Positions 23,554 to 35,034 of a stretch of DNA of 64,000 bases are shown in pieces; the first letter of the stretch is position 1, and each line of letters opens with the position of its first letter. The notes under the pieces are model-generated. The model was not told the origin of the DNA and did not search any database. It worked only from the letters and a program-made list of their open reading frames with translations. Where the stretch lies: assembly GCA_014238205.1 (NCBI GenBank), contig JABABM010000013.1, forward strand, positions 1 to 64,000. Direction: 5' to 3'. A program made the position numbers and the translations under genes. The stretch comes from Phycisphaerales bacterium. GTDB taxonomy: Bacteria > Planctomycetota > Phycisphaerae > Phycisphaerales > SM1A02.

Positions 23554-25080
23554 CTACTTCCTGCTCCTTGACTTCTTCTTGGACTTCTTGGACTTCTTCT
23601 TCTTCGACTTCTTCTTCTTCGACTTCTTCTTCGACTTCTTCTTCTTCGACTTCTTCAACTTCTTCGACTTCTTCTTCGACGAGGTGCTCAGGGAAGGCAC
23701 ATCCTCTGAAGAGGTGTCGGAACCCGAAGAGGTGTCGGAACCCGAAGAGGTGTCGGAACCCGAAGAGGTGTCGGAACTCGAAGAGGTGTCGGAACTCGAA
23801 GAGGTGTCATTGCCAACTTCGACATCCTGAGATCCAGCTCCATCGGATGGTGGAACTTCGCCAGCTGGCTCCTGTTCGGCGGTAGCTGACGCCATGTCCT
23901 GGTACATGCTCAGGTGGATCGCATCAACATCATCCCAGAGCATTGCGATTTCATCGTCGCCGAGGCTGTACCAGTCGGCGTTGTAATACTTCACGTAGAC
24001 GTATGCGTCCCAGAGGGCGATCCCGGAAACACGGTGCGTATGCCCGTCTTCATCAGTCCAGCGGGCGTCAAGCGTGGGATTTACCTGATCACGCATCAAC
24101 TCCTCGTTGGTGTGGAAGTGTCGCCATCCACCATATTCCTGGTCCTGGTATCGCGGGCTCATCTGGGCGTACACCGGAACGTCGCCTTCGACCTTCTCGA
24201 TGCATGTCTCGATGTGGGCCTTCATCCTGTTGTAATCGTTGCCACCGACGTTTGATTCATACGTGTCTGGGAAGATGGCTCCAGATCGTTTCAGCAGGCG
24301 ATCAACACTTGCGCCCGTGTAGCTGTCGAGAGTCATGTGCTTCTTGGGAAGACCCCAGTACCCGAACTTTGCGTTTGGACGCATGGATTCCGCATACTCC
24401 AGGCCCTGGATGTAGAAGTCGATGATTTCATCCATCTGATCCTGGTTTGCGTAGTTCATCATCTGCCACCACTCACCCTCCATGTCGAGAACAACGGGGC
24501 CTTCATAGTCATACGGAATGTTCTCATCGAGCCATGCCTGGAAGTTGTCCAGGTCCTCGTCGGTGTATTCCATGTCATGGTCGTAATCCACACCGCCGCC
24601 GTAGGCATATGGAAGGACTTCAACACCGTTCTGGCTGTTCCATCCACGAGTCTGCCATCCCTGGTCGAGATCCCAACCAAGGTTGACTCGTGACTGGGTA
24701 CGGGAGTACATGTCGTAGTAGATGGCATCCATGACGACCGGCTCGGGATCGACGAGGACTGCTTCCTGTTCGCTTGAGGTGTTTGAATTGTTGTCGGACT
24801 CGCTCTCGGAGTTCTCCGAGAACTCTTCCGTCGCACCGTAGTTGGCCATCACGATGCTGACATCAACATTATCAGTGATGTCGTCGCCGTTGAGATCCGT
24901 TGGGCACGACTCGGGACTCGGAGGGCAATACTGGTTCAGATTGCCCAGGACCAGGAGCAGGTCATTGACGTTGACGGCATGGTCTTCGTTGACATCACCT
25001 TCGAGGGTGCCTGCTGTGACAATCGAGGTGGCTGCAAGGATCGCGCATGCGGCATAGCCGCGGGTGGTCGAGGAGTTCAT
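23554..25080 (-). CDS. Secreted hyaluronidase-like protein with N-terminal dockerin and lysine-rich tail
   Basis: Signal peptide (residues 1-24) is followed directly by a dockerin-like pair (GDVNEDHAVNVNDLLLVLGN, TDLNGDDITDNVDVSIVMAN). After an Asn/Ser/Glu linker comes a TIM-barrel-like domain (about 115-400). VVLDMEGEWW (Asp199, Glu201) recalls the catalytic D-x-E of GH56 hyaluronidases, and NAKFGYWGLPKKH recalls their W-G-Y-Y-x-F-P motif. The end is low complexity: about six copies of SGSDTS-type repeats, then about 40 residues of almost only Lys and Ser, finishing SRSRK. The tail could bind polyanions such as uronic acid or sulfated polysaccharides. Enzyme class is inferred from two motifs; RBS GAAGGAC precedes the ATG at 25080. 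Confidence 0.8.
   Translation of the reverse strand: MNSSTTRGYAACAILAATSIVTAGTLEGDVNEDHAVNVNDLLLVLGNLNQYCPPSPESCPTDLNGDDITDNVDVSIVMANYGATEEFSENSESESDNNSNTSSEQEAVLVDPEPVVMDAIYYDMYSRTQSRVNLGWDLDQGWQTRGWNSQNGVEVLPYAYGGGVDYDHDMEYTDEDLDNFQAWLDENIPYDYEGPVVLDMEGEWWQMMNYANQDQMDEIIDFYIQGLEYAESMRPNAKFGYWGLPKKHMTLDSYTGASVDRLLKRSGAIFPDTYESNVGGNDYNRMKAHIETCIEKVEGDVPVYAQMSPRYQDQEYGGWRHFHTNEELMRDQVNPTLDARWTDEDGHTHRVSGIALWDAYVYVKYYNADWYSLGDDEIAMLWDDVDAIHLSMYQDMASATAEQEPAGEVPPSDGAGSQDVEVGNDTSSSSDTSSSSDTSSGSDTSSGSDTSSGSDTSSEDVPSLSTSSKKKSKKLKKSKKKKSKKKSKKKKSKKKKSKKSKKKSRSRK
23711..23808 (-). repeat. 18-base tandem repeat encoding the Ser/Asp/Thr linker
   Basis: Five units of 18 bases (read on the plus strand GAGGTGTCGGAACCCGAA, the last two with CTC for CCC) run from 23711 to 23800, followed by a partial unit. 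They encode six-residue Ser/Gly/Asp/Thr repeats. Next to them, 23554-23690 is a purine-biased tract of lysine and serine codons. There are no spacers, so this is not a CRISPR. Confidence 0.85.
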
Positions 25081-25404
25081 CGTGTGTCCTTCGAGGGGTT
25101 TGAGGGGCCGACACTTCGTCGGAGTCTGTTCACTCCCACCTATCCGCCTCTGTCTTGCCCATGTGACACATGAGCGATTTTCTGCTCAATCCCACTGGCA
25201 GGGTCGATTTCCAGGCTAAAAAGCCCGGTTCACCCTAGAGAACTCCAGGCCTCCATGCCAAGAACTCCCTGTGCCATGGATGTCAATCGCCACAGTCTGG
25301 GGCTCATTTCAATCTGATTTGAAGCTTGGTGGATTGGACTCATTCCACATCAGAAAAATCCACATAGCTGCCATAACCGGGCCCATTGTGCCCATATGAC
25401 CCGT
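25081..25404. other. Intergenic region of about 320 bases
   Basis: I see no gene. It lies upstream of the hyaluronidase-like gene and downstream of pspC, both on the reverse strand. It contains a 13-base palindrome CATGTGACACATG at 25160-25172, which could be an operator of the hyaluronidase-like gene about 80 bases from its start. A GC-rich AAAAAGCCCGGTT patch near 25217 and an AT-rich patch near 25350 are unexplained. Confidence 0.35.
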
Positions 25405-25599
25405 TCAATCCCCCTGGGGGGCCTCAGGCATGATGACCCAGAGGATGATGTAGACAAGGAAGAAAGGAATGAAGCCTGTCAGGAGTACAAGAAGGACAAA
25501 GATCAGCCTGACAAGCGTTGGATCCATGTTCCACTCCTTGGCCATGCCCCCGCAGACACCTCCAAGGAACTTGTTGTCGACTGTTCGCATCAATGCCAT
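25405..25599 (-). CDS. PspC-domain small membrane protein
   Basis: The 64-residue protein from ATG at 25599 (AAGGA upstream) is a compact PspC domain: LMRTVDNKFLGGVCGGMAKE, then WNMDPTLVRLIFVLLVLLTG, and a second hydrophobic part IPFFLVYIILWVIMP. PspC proteins belong to the phage-shock response and take part in membrane stress sensing, often with PspA or PspB. No psp partner is nearby. It is divergent from the small membrane gene at 25681, and the 81-base gap must contain both promoters. Confidence 0.93.
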   Translation of the reverse strand: MALMRTVDNKFLGGVCGGMAKEWNMDPTLVRLIFVLLVLLTGFIPFFLVYIILWVIMPEAPQGD

Positions 25600-25680
25600 T
25601 GCTGATTCCTTTCTCAAGAACACAAGCAGGCTATCAGATCCCCTGCGATCTACCCCTCCACCTGTGGATAGAATGACTCC

Positions 25681-25944
25681 ATGTGGCTCCTTCGCCTCCT
25701 GAGTTCATTTCACGACAACTTCGCCTACTGGCTCCTTGCGCTGCTCATTGCAGAAGGGTTCTTCGGCCTGGTAATGATGTTCATCTTCCCCCCGATATCC
25801 CTGGCCATGGTCTTCCTGGGCCTGATCAGCCTGGCCCTGGCCCTGGTCATCAAGCCACTCCTGGGCGGAAGCATCCAACTGCTTGCTCGAATCCTGGGCA
25901 AAACCCCCCCCGCCACCTCGGGTTCGGGAACCACGGTCGCATGA
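25681..25944 (+). CDS. Small membrane protein of unknown function
   Basis: An 87-residue protein with two or three hydrophobic helices (FAYWLLALLIAEGFFGLVMM, ISLAMVFLGLISLALALVI) and a short polar tail ending TPPATSGSGTTVA. It stands 42 bases upstream of the peptidase gene on the same strand, and next to divergent pspC. Membrane-stress context is possible but not shown. No family is recognised; start ATG at 25681 has a weak ribosome site. Confidence 0.6.
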   Translation: MWLLRLLSSFHDNFAYWLLALLIAEGFFGLVMMFIFPPISLAMVFLGLISLALALVIKPLLGGSIQLLARILGKTPPATSGSGTTVA

Positions 25945-25986
25945 CCTATCATGGAGGTTTCCCGTCCTTGACCCAGGGAGACTGCC

Positions 25987-27945
25987 ATGACACGCCCATC
26001 CACGGACTCCATCTGCACAACGCTGTGCTCCAGCCATGGCGAACCCCATGCACTTCGCATCAACGAGGGGCTTGAACGTGTCGCAAGACTCTGGGGGGAG
26101 CAGGACGGAAACCAGCAGGAGTTCGAGAGTTTCTGTGAGCAGTACTTCGTATCCGATCCAGTTGACCTGGATCGTCTCCTGTCACGATTCGAGACCCTTC
26201 TGACATCTGTACACGGTCACCTGTCGGAGATCGGTCGTGACCTGCGGCGATGGACAGACCTGCGAGGCGATGACTACGAGGGAGTTGATGACCTTCTTGC
26301 CACGTTCTCACCTGCACCGGATCTCTCAGACCAGTTCTACCAGCAGAAACTTGCATTCGTGGCGCTCCTGAACTTTCCCAGGCCCGACCTGGCAACAATG
26401 CTCAGTAAAGGGGATGACTGGAGCATCGACGAATGGGCTGCAGTCCGGGTCGGCAAGGCCTTCGGCCCACGCATTCCAGCAGAAGTCAATGACCTGGCAC
26501 GCGAACTTGGACACAAGTCGCATCAGTGGGTCTCCACCTTCCATGTTCCCGTCGGTGGCCTCCTGGATGAAAATGGGCATCAACCCTTTGAACCCGATCG
26601 AAAACTCCTTGCCCATTGGCTCATTCGCGAAGAGATTCGTTCCGGGTATGCACAGGAACACGGACTGGCAAAGCAACGGGCATTGATGTGGGTGATGAAG
26701 CGACAGATCGATGGAACCATTCCACGTGCAGTCATGGATGGATCAACGGCACCCTGGGATCCGGTTGCCAACACGCTCGGGGGAGATGATCCCGGCGAAC
26801 TGGTCGGTCCGGAGCGTTATGACCGCTGGCTTGATTGCTTCACCGTGGCCCGTGCCTACGACGAGCATTACCACGAGTATCCAACGGCCATCGCCCGCAA
26901 GTTCGAGCTTGCCCGTGAAATGCCGGAAGCTGAAGTCGAAGATCTCCTCGTCAACCTGCTCTCTGCGCCTGTTCGAGGTGAACTTGCCGAACTTGTTCGA
27001 AGCGCACTTGGCAGACCACTGGAATCCCATGACGTCTACTTTGATGAACTTGCTCCCAGTCCCCCCGTTGATGAGCTCAATGCGCTCGTTCGTGAGCGAA
27101 TCGGGAATCACGAAGGGATGCAGGAGAAACTTCCCGAGATTCTTCTCAGCCTCGGGTTCCCCGAGGAGGATGCCAGGTTCCTGGGCACACGTGTTCAGGT
27201 CGAGATTGCTCGCGGTTCAGGCCATGCCATGCGGCCGGGCATGCCCCAGTACGCGGCATGGCTTCGTACGAACTCGCTTCCCGATGAACTGGGATGGGAT
27301 GGATTCGATACGGCCATGCATGAGCTGGGTCACAACCTCGAGCAGTTGATCTCGACACACTGGGTACCCAGGCCGGCCCTGAGGAACGTACCGAATACAG
27401 GCTGTACAGAAGCCTTTGCATTCCTCTACCAGTCCAAGGCCATGGACGTTCTGGGTGTTAAAGGCGATCCCAGCCAACCGGACGCATGGACCATGGACAC
27501 GCTCCAGACGATGCTGGATGCCTGCCAGATCGCCGGACCGGCCCTGGTCGATCTTCAAGCATGGCGATGGCTGTATGCCAACCCCGGGGCAGATGCCCCA
27601 GCCTTCCGGGATGCCGTCATCGGCATTGCTACGGATCTCTGGGACCAGTTCTATGCAGCCGAATACGGGGAGGACCCCTGCCACATCCTGGCTGCCTACC
27701 AGCACATGGTTGCCCATCCCCTCTACCTGCCAGACTACGTGATTGGACATGTACAGAGCCAGCTCATCCGGACACACATGCGAACACGGGACCTGGCCGG
27801 GGAAACCCGGCGGATCTGCTCGATTGGTCGATGTACCCCGGATCTCTGGACCCGGAAGGCTGTTGGATCATCCATCAGCGTTGAACCGATGATCAAGGAT
27901 GTCGAAGCTGCCCTCCAGGCCTTTACCCTGCAGCAGTCGACCTGA
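25987..27945 (+). CDS. M3-like zinc metallopeptidase (gluzincin)
   Basis: A 652-residue, mostly helical protein without signal peptide. The zinc motif is MHELGHNLEQL (His445, Glu446, His449) and the third ligand is Glu475 in GCTEAFAFLYQ, spaced as in the M3 oligopeptidase family. Downstream helices with AYQHMVAHPLYLPDYVIGH fit the substrate-binding end of M3/M32-like enzymes. The N-terminal 250 residues are more divergent than in PepF or Dcp, so the subfamily is uncertain. ATG at 25987 follows GGGAG. It is 19 bases upstream of serA and probably cotranscribed. Likely an intracellular peptide-degrading enzyme. Confidence 0.85.
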   Translation: MTRPSTDSICTTLCSSHGEPHALRINEGLERVARLWGEQDGNQQEFESFCEQYFVSDPVDLDRLLSRFETLLTSVHGHLSEIGRDLRRWTDLRGDDYEGVDDLLATFSPAPDLSDQFYQQKLAFVALLNFPRPDLATMLSKGDDWSIDEWAAVRVGKAFGPRIPAEVNDLARELGHKSHQWVSTFHVPVGGLLDENGHQPFEPDRKLLAHWLIREEIRSGYAQEHGLAKQRALMWVMKRQIDGTIPRAVMDGSTAPWDPVANTLGGDDPGELVGPERYDRWLDCFTVARAYDEHYHEYPTAIARKFELAREMPEAEVEDLLVNLLSAPVRGELAELVRSALGRPLESHDVYFDELAPSPPVDELNALVRERIGNHEGMQEKLPEILLSLGFPEEDARFLGTRVQVEIARGSGHAMRPGMPQYAAWLRTNSLPDELGWDGFDTAMHELGHNLEQLISTHWVPRPALRNVPNTGCTEAFAFLYQSKAMDVLGVKGDPSQPDAWTMDTLQTMLDACQIAGPALVDLQAWRWLYANPGADAPAFRDAVIGIATDLWDQFYAAEYGEDPCHILAAYQHMVAHPLYLPDYVIGHVQSQLIRTHMRTRDLAGETRRICSIGRCTPDLWTRKAVGSSISVEPMIKDVEAALQAFTLQQST

Positions 27946-27964
27946 CCCAGAGGAGTCCAGAGCC

Positions 27965-29182
27965 ATGGCAGCAGAGGCACATGACATACTCCTGCTGGAG
28001 CGAGTCAATGACTCTGCCGACGCAACCCTTACAGGCGATGGGCTTCACGTCCGCCGCATTGATCATGCACTCGATGATGAAGGGCTGGCCAGGGAGCTTG
28101 CCAACACACGAATGCTCGGCATTCGTTCAAAGACGAGAATCACCGGCGACTTCCTCCGGACCGTTCCTCACCTGGAAGCCATCGGCTGCTTCTGCATCGG
28201 CACCAACCAGGTCGATCTCGATGCGGCAGCCGACCTTGGAATCGCGGTATTCAACTCTCCCTTCTCGAACACTCGAAGTGTCGCTGAACTGACGCTCGCC
28301 GAGATCATCGCCCTGCATCGACAACTCTTTGATCGAAGCAGGAAACTTCACGAAGGCCAGTGGGACAAGTCTTCGACATCGGCCCATGAAGTTCGCGGCC
28401 GGACGCTGGGAATCGTCGGGTACGGACACATTGGATCACAGGTATCCGTCCTGGCAGAAGCAATAGGCATGCGTGTGATCTACCACGACGTCCTTCCGGT
28501 ACTTCCACTTGGCAATGCCCGCGCATGTCGAGACCTCGGTTCACTCCTGAAGGAAGCCGATGTTGTCACGCTCCATGTCCCGGAAACACCCGTGACACGC
28601 GGGCTTGTCGATTCGGAGCAACTGGAACTGATGAAGCCGGGAGCCGTGTTGATCAACAATGCACGTGGAGAAGTAGTGAATCTCAAGGCACTCCGCTCAG
28701 CACTGGAATCCGGCACCATTGCCGGGGCAGCCATCGACGTCTTTCCAGACGAGCCGGCCACGAACAATGATTCCTACTCCTGCGAACTGGCTGGTCTCGA
28801 CAATGTCATTCTCAGCCCCCACATCGGCGGCAGCACGCTGGAAGCACAGGAACAGATCGCCGTCGAGGTCGCAACCAAGCTTGCTCGCTTTGCCGCTACA
28901 GGCACGACAACGGCTTCGGTCAATGTCCCTGAAGTCGAACTGCCGACCAGACCCGACGAGCAGGTCCGGATCCTCCATTTCCACAGGAATGTTCCTGGAG
29001 TGCTGAGCAAGATGCATGCAATCATCGCTGAGCATGACATCAACATCACGGCCGAATACCTGAGATCAAGCGGCAACCTCAGCTACATGATCATGGACTG
29101 CGGGCGGATGAAGGGAACCGATGCCTTGAAGCGGATCGAGGACCTGGATGAAACCATCCGGATCCGTGTACTCAGACCCTGA
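27965..29182 (+). CDS. serA: D-3-phosphoglycerate dehydrogenase
   Basis: Catalyses the first step of serine synthesis, oxidation of 3-phosphoglycerate with NAD. The 405-residue protein has the substrate domain, the NAD motif VGYGHIGSQV (Gly152-x-Gly154-x-x-Gly157), and catalytic Arg234 (NNARGEVV), Glu263 (FPDEPA) and His286 (SPHIGGST). The C-terminal 75 residues are an ACT domain (HRNVPGVLSKMHAIIAEHDI), the usual serine-sensing site. Length and layout match the E. coli-type enzyme. Start at 27965 follows a GAGG box. The serine made here could feed glycine, whose cleavage enzyme GcvP is encoded at 31161. Confidence 0.95.
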   Translation: MAAEAHDILLLERVNDSADATLTGDGLHVRRIDHALDDEGLARELANTRMLGIRSKTRITGDFLRTVPHLEAIGCFCIGTNQVDLDAAADLGIAVFNSPFSNTRSVAELTLAEIIALHRQLFDRSRKLHEGQWDKSSTSAHEVRGRTLGIVGYGHIGSQVSVLAEAIGMRVIYHDVLPVLPLGNARACRDLGSLLKEADVVTLHVPETPVTRGLVDSEQLELMKPGAVLINNARGEVVNLKALRSALESGTIAGAAIDVFPDEPATNNDSYSCELAGLDNVILSPHIGGSTLEAQEQIAVEVATKLARFAATGTTTASVNVPEVELPTRPDEQVRILHFHRNVPGVLSKMHAIIAEHDINITAEYLRSSGNLSYMIMDCGRMKGTDALKRIEDLDETIRIRVLRP

Positions 29183-29197
29183 GCACCTGCGTCCCGC

Positions 29198-31096
29198 TCA
29201 GTAGTTGTCCCTTGTCACGCGTGGCCATGCATCGGTTCGAAACGGACCGACTGGAAGACCACATCCACCGACGAGATTCGGTTCCGCTTCGCCGGCCCAT
29301 GCAAAGCGAGCGGCAACGGGAGCTGGAACCGCATCGGATCGAACTCGAACGAGGTGCCCATCGATCTCCGCGATGGCCGGGTGGAAGACCTTGTCATCTC
29401 CGGCAAGCTCGAAATGAGATGCAGTCTGCCCATCCCGCGTCGTAAGCGGCCCGCATCCACCTTCGAACTTCAATTCGAGCGCATCTCCATCGCGTTCAAG
29501 ACAACAATACGTCGGGGCACGAGATTCGACCTCCACGTCGTACACGTCGTCGAGGGCCAGCAGCGCCAATCGATGCCCCACCGGCCACTTGTTCCTTGGA
29601 TGGATGTCCGCTGGATTCCCGACGTCCATGGTCACGGCCATGCCCGTGTTGGGAAGATATAGCGCGCTGGCCTGTGCTTCCCGCAACTCTGCGCACGGTT
29701 CGGGAGCACCGTAGTTGTACGGTGCCAGTTGAACGAAGTAGAAGGGAAACTCACCCTGGTCCCAGTGTTCTCGCCAATCCTCGATCATCGCCGGGAAGAG
29801 AGTTTCGTACTGGACGGCACGACTCACGTTCGATTCACCCTGGTACCAGATGGCCCCTCGCATCGCGTAGGGAATGACCGGGTGCAGCATGGCATTCAAC
29901 AGGTGGGCAGGTCGATGATTCATCGACATCGCACGCCCACGTGGCTGTGTGGAGATTCTTCGAATCCACGCCCCTGACAGATCCATCCGTTCCATGCCGC
30001 CTTCCCGCCCCAACTGCATGTCCCCCACTGCACCTGAAAACCCGCCCAGGCCATGATCATCCTTGACGCGGATGCTCAGAAGAGCAGGTCCTTCCTGGAC
30101 CAGGCCACCCTTGATGACATAGCGACGAGGAGCCTGCCAGTTGGTGCCTCGGCCCACGAGCGACCCGTTGAAGTAGGTGTGATCCGCATCGTCGATCGGC
30201 CCGAGTGACAGTTCAAGGTCCTGCCCGACCCAGTCGGCCGGAATGTCCAGGTGCCGCCTGTACCAGACGACACCATCAAGATCCTCACCCTGGTCCTTGA
30301 ACAGCGATGGAAGATCGACCGGCTCCCAGGATGTGTCATCATGCAGGATGGACGTGAAGGCCTCGGTATCCGGATCGGGCTTCAGGGATGCATCGAAACG
30401 CCCCAGGATCGGAGTGGTTTCCGGCATGGATGCAAGCCGTTCCCGGCTTGTCCACGCTTCGGCGGTCGATCCCCCCCAGGAAACATGGACGAGCCCGATT
30501 GGAACATCAAGCTCGTGCTGCAGATCACGCCCGAAGAAGTACGCCACGGCGGACAGGCCGGGCGCCGTATCGGATCCGGCAACAACCCAGGAACCGGGAA
30601 CGTCGTCCTGCGGCTCCGGATGGCTGGTCCTCTGCGCGTTGTACATTCGAATCTGGTCATGATCAGCAGAAGAGAGATCGATGTCCTGCAACCCGGATGC
30701 GGACAGCGTCCATTGCATGTTTGACTGTCCTGAACAGATCCAGACTTCCCCGACGAGGACATCGGTGAACTCCGCCTGCTCCACGATCTCGCGTTTCTGG
30801 TTGATGACCTCCACGTGAAGCGACCTCGGCAATGAAGAAGCCTCCAATGCAGGAAGCCACACCTGCCAATGCCCTTCGTCATCGGTCCGGACATAATGAC
30901 TGCCGCCTTGAGTGTCCTCCAGTTCGATGTGGATCTGCTGGCCGGGATCTGCCCAGCCCCAGATCGGGACAACCTGCCCCTGCTGCAGCACCATGTGGTC
31001 TCCGAAGATGGAGGGCATTCGAAGTTCCGCATTGCTGACGGTTGAGAAGACGACAACAGCAGTGATGAATATGGCCATTCGAAGATACGAGATCAT
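29198..31096 (-). CDS. Sialate O-acetylesterase-like secreted esterase
   Basis: Start at 31096 has AGGAGG upstream and begins a signal peptide (SYLRMAIFITAVVVFSTVSNA). The 632-residue protein has the SASA layout: an N-terminal Ig-like domain (LRMPSIFGDHMVLQQGQ), the SGNH catalytic domain with Ser125 in ICSGQSNMQW, a jelly-roll insertion (about residues 280-420, FNGSLVGRGTNWQAPRRY), a second part with AIWYQGESNV, and the Asp-His pair in DIHPRNKWPVGHRLA. These enzymes remove acetyl groups from sugars, often in glycan or sulfated polysaccharide breakdown. It is 64 bases downstream of gcvP on the same strand, but a functional link is not evident. Confidence 0.93.
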   Translation of the reverse strand: MISYLRMAIFITAVVVFSTVSNAELRMPSIFGDHMVLQQGQVVPIWGWADPGQQIHIELEDTQGGSHYVRTDDEGHWQVWLPALEASSLPRSLHVEVINQKREIVEQAEFTDVLVGEVWICSGQSNMQWTLSASGLQDIDLSSADHDQIRMYNAQRTSHPEPQDDVPGSWVVAGSDTAPGLSAVAYFFGRDLQHELDVPIGLVHVSWGGSTAEAWTSRERLASMPETTPILGRFDASLKPDPDTEAFTSILHDDTSWEPVDLPSLFKDQGEDLDGVVWYRRHLDIPADWVGQDLELSLGPIDDADHTYFNGSLVGRGTNWQAPRRYVIKGGLVQEGPALLSIRVKDDHGLGGFSGAVGDMQLGREGGMERMDLSGAWIRRISTQPRGRAMSMNHRPAHLLNAMLHPVIPYAMRGAIWYQGESNVSRAVQYETLFPAMIEDWREHWDQGEFPFYFVQLAPYNYGAPEPCAELREAQASALYLPNTGMAVTMDVGNPADIHPRNKWPVGHRLALLALDDVYDVEVESRAPTYCCLERDGDALELKFEGGCGPLTTRDGQTASHFELAGDDKVFHPAIAEIDGHLVRVRSDAVPAPVAARFAWAGEAEPNLVGGCGLPVGPFRTDAWPRVTRDNY

Positions 31097-31160
31097 GAGC
31101 GAACTCCTCCTGGTGCGTGGTGCCGCAGGTGCATACCGTACAAGGTTCTGCCGGGGTGGC

Positions 31161-34055
<2,895 letters not shown>

Positions 34056-34114
34056 ATGAGGGGGTATCGTATTCGCCCCGTTGGATCCGGGCAATGAAAA
34101 GAGAGTATCGATCT

Positions 34115-34879
34115 TCAGGTGCTGCTCTTGATGCAGAGCAACTCCCCCTCGCCCAGGAGAGACAGGCCCGGATCAAGTGGTGGGGCCGTATCGGGTCGAT
34201 GCATGAGCCGCATTCGCGATCTCACCTCCTCCGGAAGCGTGGATAGTTCCTCGCTGGTCGTATGCTTTGGACCTTCACCGCATTCGTGCACGATGCAGTC
34301 GGACTCCGAAAGCCAGGTCACCAGTTCTGTGTCGAACTCTGTATCCGAAGACCAACCCAGGCATGCATCTGGACCGGCAATGAGGAGTGCCGCCGTGGGA
34401 ATTCCATGCGATGTCCTTCTTGCCTTGACACGGCACCCCGCGACATCGACCTCTCCGCCCTCAACCAGTGCATGGGGTTCAAAGTAGGTTTCAAGTTCAT
34501 GCACCGCCTCGGACGTTCCGCGTGAACCATCCATGGCTGCAGCAAGTCGCTCCCAGGTTCGTTCGAGTACTTCCGGTAATGCATGAAGGCGTGGCCGAGG
34601 CCCCGGCTTGCCTTCGCTTCCAGGGTACATGTACCTGAACATGAAACCGATCGTCTCAAGTCCACCGCAATGGTCGCCGTGGAGATGGGTCAGGATGATG
34701 TCCTTGACCTCGAATGGATCAACCAGGCAACCCGACACCTCGGATGCTTCACGCCATGCCCGCAGAACCCCCCCGGGACAGTCAATGGCAATCCAGCCCT
34801 CTGGGCCACGAACAAGCGAACTCGAGCCATGGTGCTGGCTCGAAAATGCATCCCCGGTTCCTGTAATAAGGACGTCCAT
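34115..34879 (-). CDS. Metallo-beta-lactamase-fold hydrolase (RNase Z-like)
   Basis: A 254-residue MBL-fold protein. The metal motif HLHGDH is at residues 65-70 (DIILTHLHGDHCGGLE); further ligands are likely in ARRTSHGIPTAALLI, GWSSDTEFD and IVHECG. The first strand and loop (VLITGTGDAFSSQHHGSSSLV) match the arylsulfatase/RNase Z-like branch, where the G-T-G-x-A-x-P pattern is usual. There is no flexible arm typical of tRNase Z. It lacks a signal peptide. Lying upstream of gcvP on the same strand, it may share its transcript. Substrate unknown. Confidence 0.9.
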   Translation of the reverse strand: MDVLITGTGDAFSSQHHGSSSLVRGPEGWIAIDCPGGVLRAWREASEVSGCLVDPFEVKDIILTHLHGDHCGGLETIGFMFRYMYPGSEGKPGPRPRLHALPEVLERTWERLAAAMDGSRGTSEAVHELETYFEPHALVEGGEVDVAGCRVKARRTSHGIPTAALLIAGPDACLGWSSDTEFDTELVTWLSESDCIVHECGEGPKHTTSEELSTLPEEVRSRMRLMHRPDTAPPLDPGLSLLGEGELLCIKSST

Positions 34880-35034
34880 GGTGACATGATGCCATCAAGA
34901 ACCTCCTATTGCCATTGCAATGCCGGATCAGACTTCATCGAATGTGTTTTTCGTACGAAGTCTATACAAGGCGGCCCGATAGAAAATGGTGGTAGACTTG
35001 ATGGAGGCTAACGCCTTCCAGAGGAGTTCCTACA

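Noticed and set aside
23711-23808. Regular short repeats resembling a CRISPR array
   Set aside because: Units are 18 bases with no spacers, in frame within a coding sequence, and no cas genes are present.
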